Shown piece after piece: positions 21,159 through 22,587 of a stretch of DNA of 22,587 nucleotides. The notes beneath the pieces were generated by a model that was given only the letters and a program-made list of their open reading frames with translations, made no database searches and was not told the DNA's origin. The translations under genes and the position numbers were made by a program. Origin of the DNA: Campylobacterales bacterium (GTDB taxonomy: Bacteria > Campylobacterota > Campylobacteria > Campylobacterales > Arcobacteraceae); assembly GCA_019752775.1 (NCBI GenBank), contig JAIELU010000131.1, positions 1-22,587 on the forward strand. The letters are read 5' to 3'. The first letter of the stretch is position 1. Each line of letters begins with the position of its first letter.

Positions 21159-21514
21159 AGTTCATATCTAATATATTTAAAGTTCTCACTATCTTCTATT
21201 GAGATTAATTTACAAAATTCTTCAAGAACTCTTGAACTTTCTTGAGCTCTTTTAAAGTTGGCAATTAAAATAGAGTATAAATCAGATCTATTTTGTTCAC
21301 TTTTAATAGAAGTTCTTAAAACATCATTTTTAACATCTCTAGTTTCAAGTAATTCAATGTAATTTTCTAATCTTGATAAATGTCTAAGTTCTTTGAGTTT
21401 TATAGCAGTTTGTTTGTCATTATAAACATATCTAAATATATCTTCAACTACTCGAATTCCTTCTCGTAATCTATTTAGGTTAGCATCAATAAGTCTTAAG
21501 TAGTTTTCTTCCAT
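21110..21514 (-). CDS. ThiD2-type hydroxymethylpyrimidine-phosphate kinase domain protein
   Basis: 134 residues, all-helical. Signature LRLIDANLNRLREGIRVVED (6-25), then KLKELRHLSRLENY (about 38-51), FKRAQESSRVLEEFCK (about 85-100). This is the ThiD2 domain, best known as the N-terminal extension of some ThiE proteins and as a stand-alone HMP-phosphate kinase in thiamine synthesis. Here no ThiE part is attached. Older annotations call it thiamine-phosphate pyrophosphorylase, which is misleading because the TIM-barrel is absent. Start: ATG 21514; an in-frame ATG at 21568 lies inside the Bax-1 gene and would read through the hairpin at 21528-21553, so I rejected it. The ribosome site is weak. 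It overlaps the bioC-like gene tail-to-tail by 49 bases. Confidence 0.75.
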   Translation of the reverse strand: MEENYLRLIDANLNRLREGIRVVEDIFRYVYNDKQTAIKLKELRHLSRLENYIELLETRDVKNDVLRTSIKSEQNRSDLYSILIANFKRAQESSRVLEEFCKLISIEDSENFKYIRYELYNLEIVLIKITSNSK

Positions 21515-21527
21515 AAAGTAGTAGTTT

Positions 21528-21553
21528 AAAACTAACTCTTGCGAGTTAGTTTT
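21528..21553 (-). terminator. Hairpin with GCAA tetraloop between the Bax-1 gene and thiD2
   Basis: An 11-bp perfect stem, AAAACTAACTC with GAGTTAGTTTT. On the minus-strand transcript its loop is GCAA, a stable GNRA tetraloop. The U tract is only four bases, so it may act as a partial terminator or RNA stabiliser. It overlaps the last 2 bases of the Bax-1 stop codon. Confidence 0.6.
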
Positions 21554-22253
21554 ATTCTTTATCTCCACTATTCATAATTCCTAAAATTTGTAATAAAGAT
21601 ATAAACAAATTAAGGAAATCTAAGTATAAAGCTAAAGAAGCTTCAATTGGAGAATCATATTGTCCTTTAATTATATTTTGAGTGTCATATAATATGAAAG
21701 CAGAAAATAATAAAGCACCAACACTTGCAATTGCTAATTGCATCATTGAAGATTGAATAAAGATATTTGAAATACCTGCAACAATCATAATGATTAAAGC
21801 AATAAATAGAAATTTACCCATAGAAGAGAAATCTCTTTTTGTAGTCATTGCAAACATTGAAATTCCACCAAATGCAACAGATGTCATTAAAAATGCTTGA
21901 CCTACAATTGAAGCACCACCTGGCATTGCAAAAATTGAAGTTAATAATGGAGCAATTGTCAAACCTGTAATAAATGTAAATGCAAATAATACAGCTAAGT
22001 TTACACCTGGAGTATGTTTAGTTCTAGGAATAACAAAGAAAATTAATGCAAGTTCTACTGCAAATAAAACCCATTTAACTGGACCCATTAATAGCGAAAC
22101 AATTCCTAACCCAATATAAGCACCAGCAGTTGCTGCTAATAAAGAACCAGCAAATAATTGATAAGTAGCTTTTAAGAAGCTCATTAACTGAACTTGTGAT
22201 GATTCTTGTGTATATTGAGAAGATTGATTTGATAAGTAATCTCTATTGTACAT
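21552..22253 (-). CDS. Bax inhibitor-1 (BI-1/YccA-like) family membrane protein
   Basis: 233 residues and about seven membrane segments (about 30-50, 55-72, 78-98, 103-125, 135-155, 162-180, 195-228). Family features: a soluble Gln/Ser-rich start, FLKATYQLFAGSLLAATAGAY, the central TGLTIAPLL, and the C-terminal SAFILYDTQNIIKGQ with the acidic residue typical of BI-1, then ASLALYLDFLNLFISLLQIL. Relatives include YccA/HflBKC-associated proteins and pH-dependent Ca2+ leak channels; the role here is unknown. Start: ATG 22251-22253 preceded by AAAGGAAAAG. The frame is open for 25 more codons upstream, but those show no membrane or soluble pattern of the family. It is followed by the hairpin that separates it from thiD2. 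Confidence 0.93.
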   Translation of the reverse strand: MYNRDYLSNQSSQYTQESSQVQLMSFLKATYQLFAGSLLAATAGAYIGLGIVSLLMGPVKWVLFAVELALIFFVIPRTKHTPGVNLAVLFAFTFITGLTIAPLLTSIFAMPGGASIVGQAFLMTSVAFGGISMFAMTTKRDFSSMGKFLFIALIIMIVAGISNIFIQSSMMQLAIASVGALLFSAFILYDTQNIIKGQYDSPIEASLALYLDFLNLFISLLQILGIMNSGDKE

Positions 22254-22552
22254 ATACTTTTCCTTTATAATTTTAATTTCGTAGTTCATATAATAGCATA
22301 TATTGATTATAGATAACGATATAACCAAAATATTATATCAAAAAAGTAAATAGAAGATTAATATGGAAGAAAAAGATTATCAAATATATAAAAAGTAGCT
22401 ACAAAACCCAATAGAAAGAAAGTAAAAACTATAAGAGGCAGGCAAATCAAAAATTTAAGCTAAATTTAAATGAAGTATGGATGAAAACCAAAAACTAAAA
22501 ACTATTAGAATTTGAAGAATAAAGGGGAAATGCAATCTTATTTATACTATTC
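22254..22552. other. Intergenic stretch with no supported gene
   Basis: The first 60-80 bases must hold the Bax-1 promoter (several TATAAT-like hexamers, none decisive). Further out, short frames such as KVKTIRGRQIKNLS (plus strand, near 22416-22458) are interrupted by stops in every frame and have no start or ribosome site. It could be decayed coding sequence, but nothing can be identified. Confidence 0.5.
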
Positions 22553-22587
22553 AGATCGGCCGTGCTCTTTAATGCGAAGAGCGATAG
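22553..22587. other. Composition-shifted window end, adapter- or junction-like
   Basis: The last 35 bases are about half G+C, against roughly a quarter elsewhere. They contain AGATCGG (22553-22559) and GAAGAGC (22576-22582), which are the two halves of a common sequencing-adapter core, and a GCTCTT/AAGAGC inverted pair. This is probably not native chromosome. Confidence 0.4.

Noticed and set aside
1..22587. tRNA, rRNA, riboswitch, complete insertion sequence or prophage
   Set aside because: No cloverleaf, rRNA-like G+C block, known riboswitch core, transposase with ends or phage genes could be recognised by reading.

Overview
The window is AT-rich (about 70-75% A+T), densely packed and short on intergenic DNA. 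Its housekeeping block secG-frr-pyrE-RDD, together with SEC-C/YchJ, a stand-alone ThiD2-type thiamine protein and AAGGA-type ribosome sites, points to a Campylobacterota bacterium, most likely an Arcobacter-like member. This assignment rests on gene content and protein flavour only; no rRNA or tRNA gene was found.

Layout. (1) 1-3261, minus strand: an apparent operon lemA - TPM protein - TPM protein - gph, then a MarR regulator behind a large inverted-repeat operator. (2) 3494-6600, plus: an acetolactate-synthase-like ThDP enzyme and an aldehyde dehydrogenase, closed by a strong intrinsic terminator. (3) 6625-8361: ung, converging on a YgbA-family nitrosative-stress gene that is divergent from a Crp/Fnr regulator, with an FNR-like box between the two. 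(4) 8477-11660: an accessory island of small lipoproteins and Sel1-repeat proteins plus a stranded piece of a filamentous-haemagglutinin/CdiA-type exoprotein. Its first lipoprotein is broken by an in-frame amber codon inside the signal peptide. (5) 11760-14331, plus: a secreted ComEA-type helix-hairpin-helix protein, then ychJ-yaaA-zntB, which looks like a metal/peroxide stress operon. (6) 19904 down to 14328, minus: one long tightly coupled operon frr-pyrE-RDD-MFS-mscS-DUF475, with secG upstream behind its own terminator. (7) 20463-22253: bioC-like methyltransferase overlapping tail-to-tail with thiD2, and a Bax-inhibitor-1 family membrane protein. (8) 22254-22587: no supported gene; the last 35 bases change composition sharply and look like an assembly or adapter artefact.

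How the genes work together: the best-supported functional link is region 3, where the Crp/Fnr protein probably controls ygbA (and perhaps itself) through the box at 7687-7700. In region 1 the LemA and TPM proteins form a commonly co-occurring envelope-associated set of unsettled function. In region 6 three stop/start fusions (TAATG or a 2-nt gap) imply translational coupling from ribosome recycling factor through pyrimidine synthesis to membrane proteins. No CRISPR array, complete transposase, prophage or recognisable new defence system is visible. The most unusual material is the decaying lipoprotein/exoprotein island.
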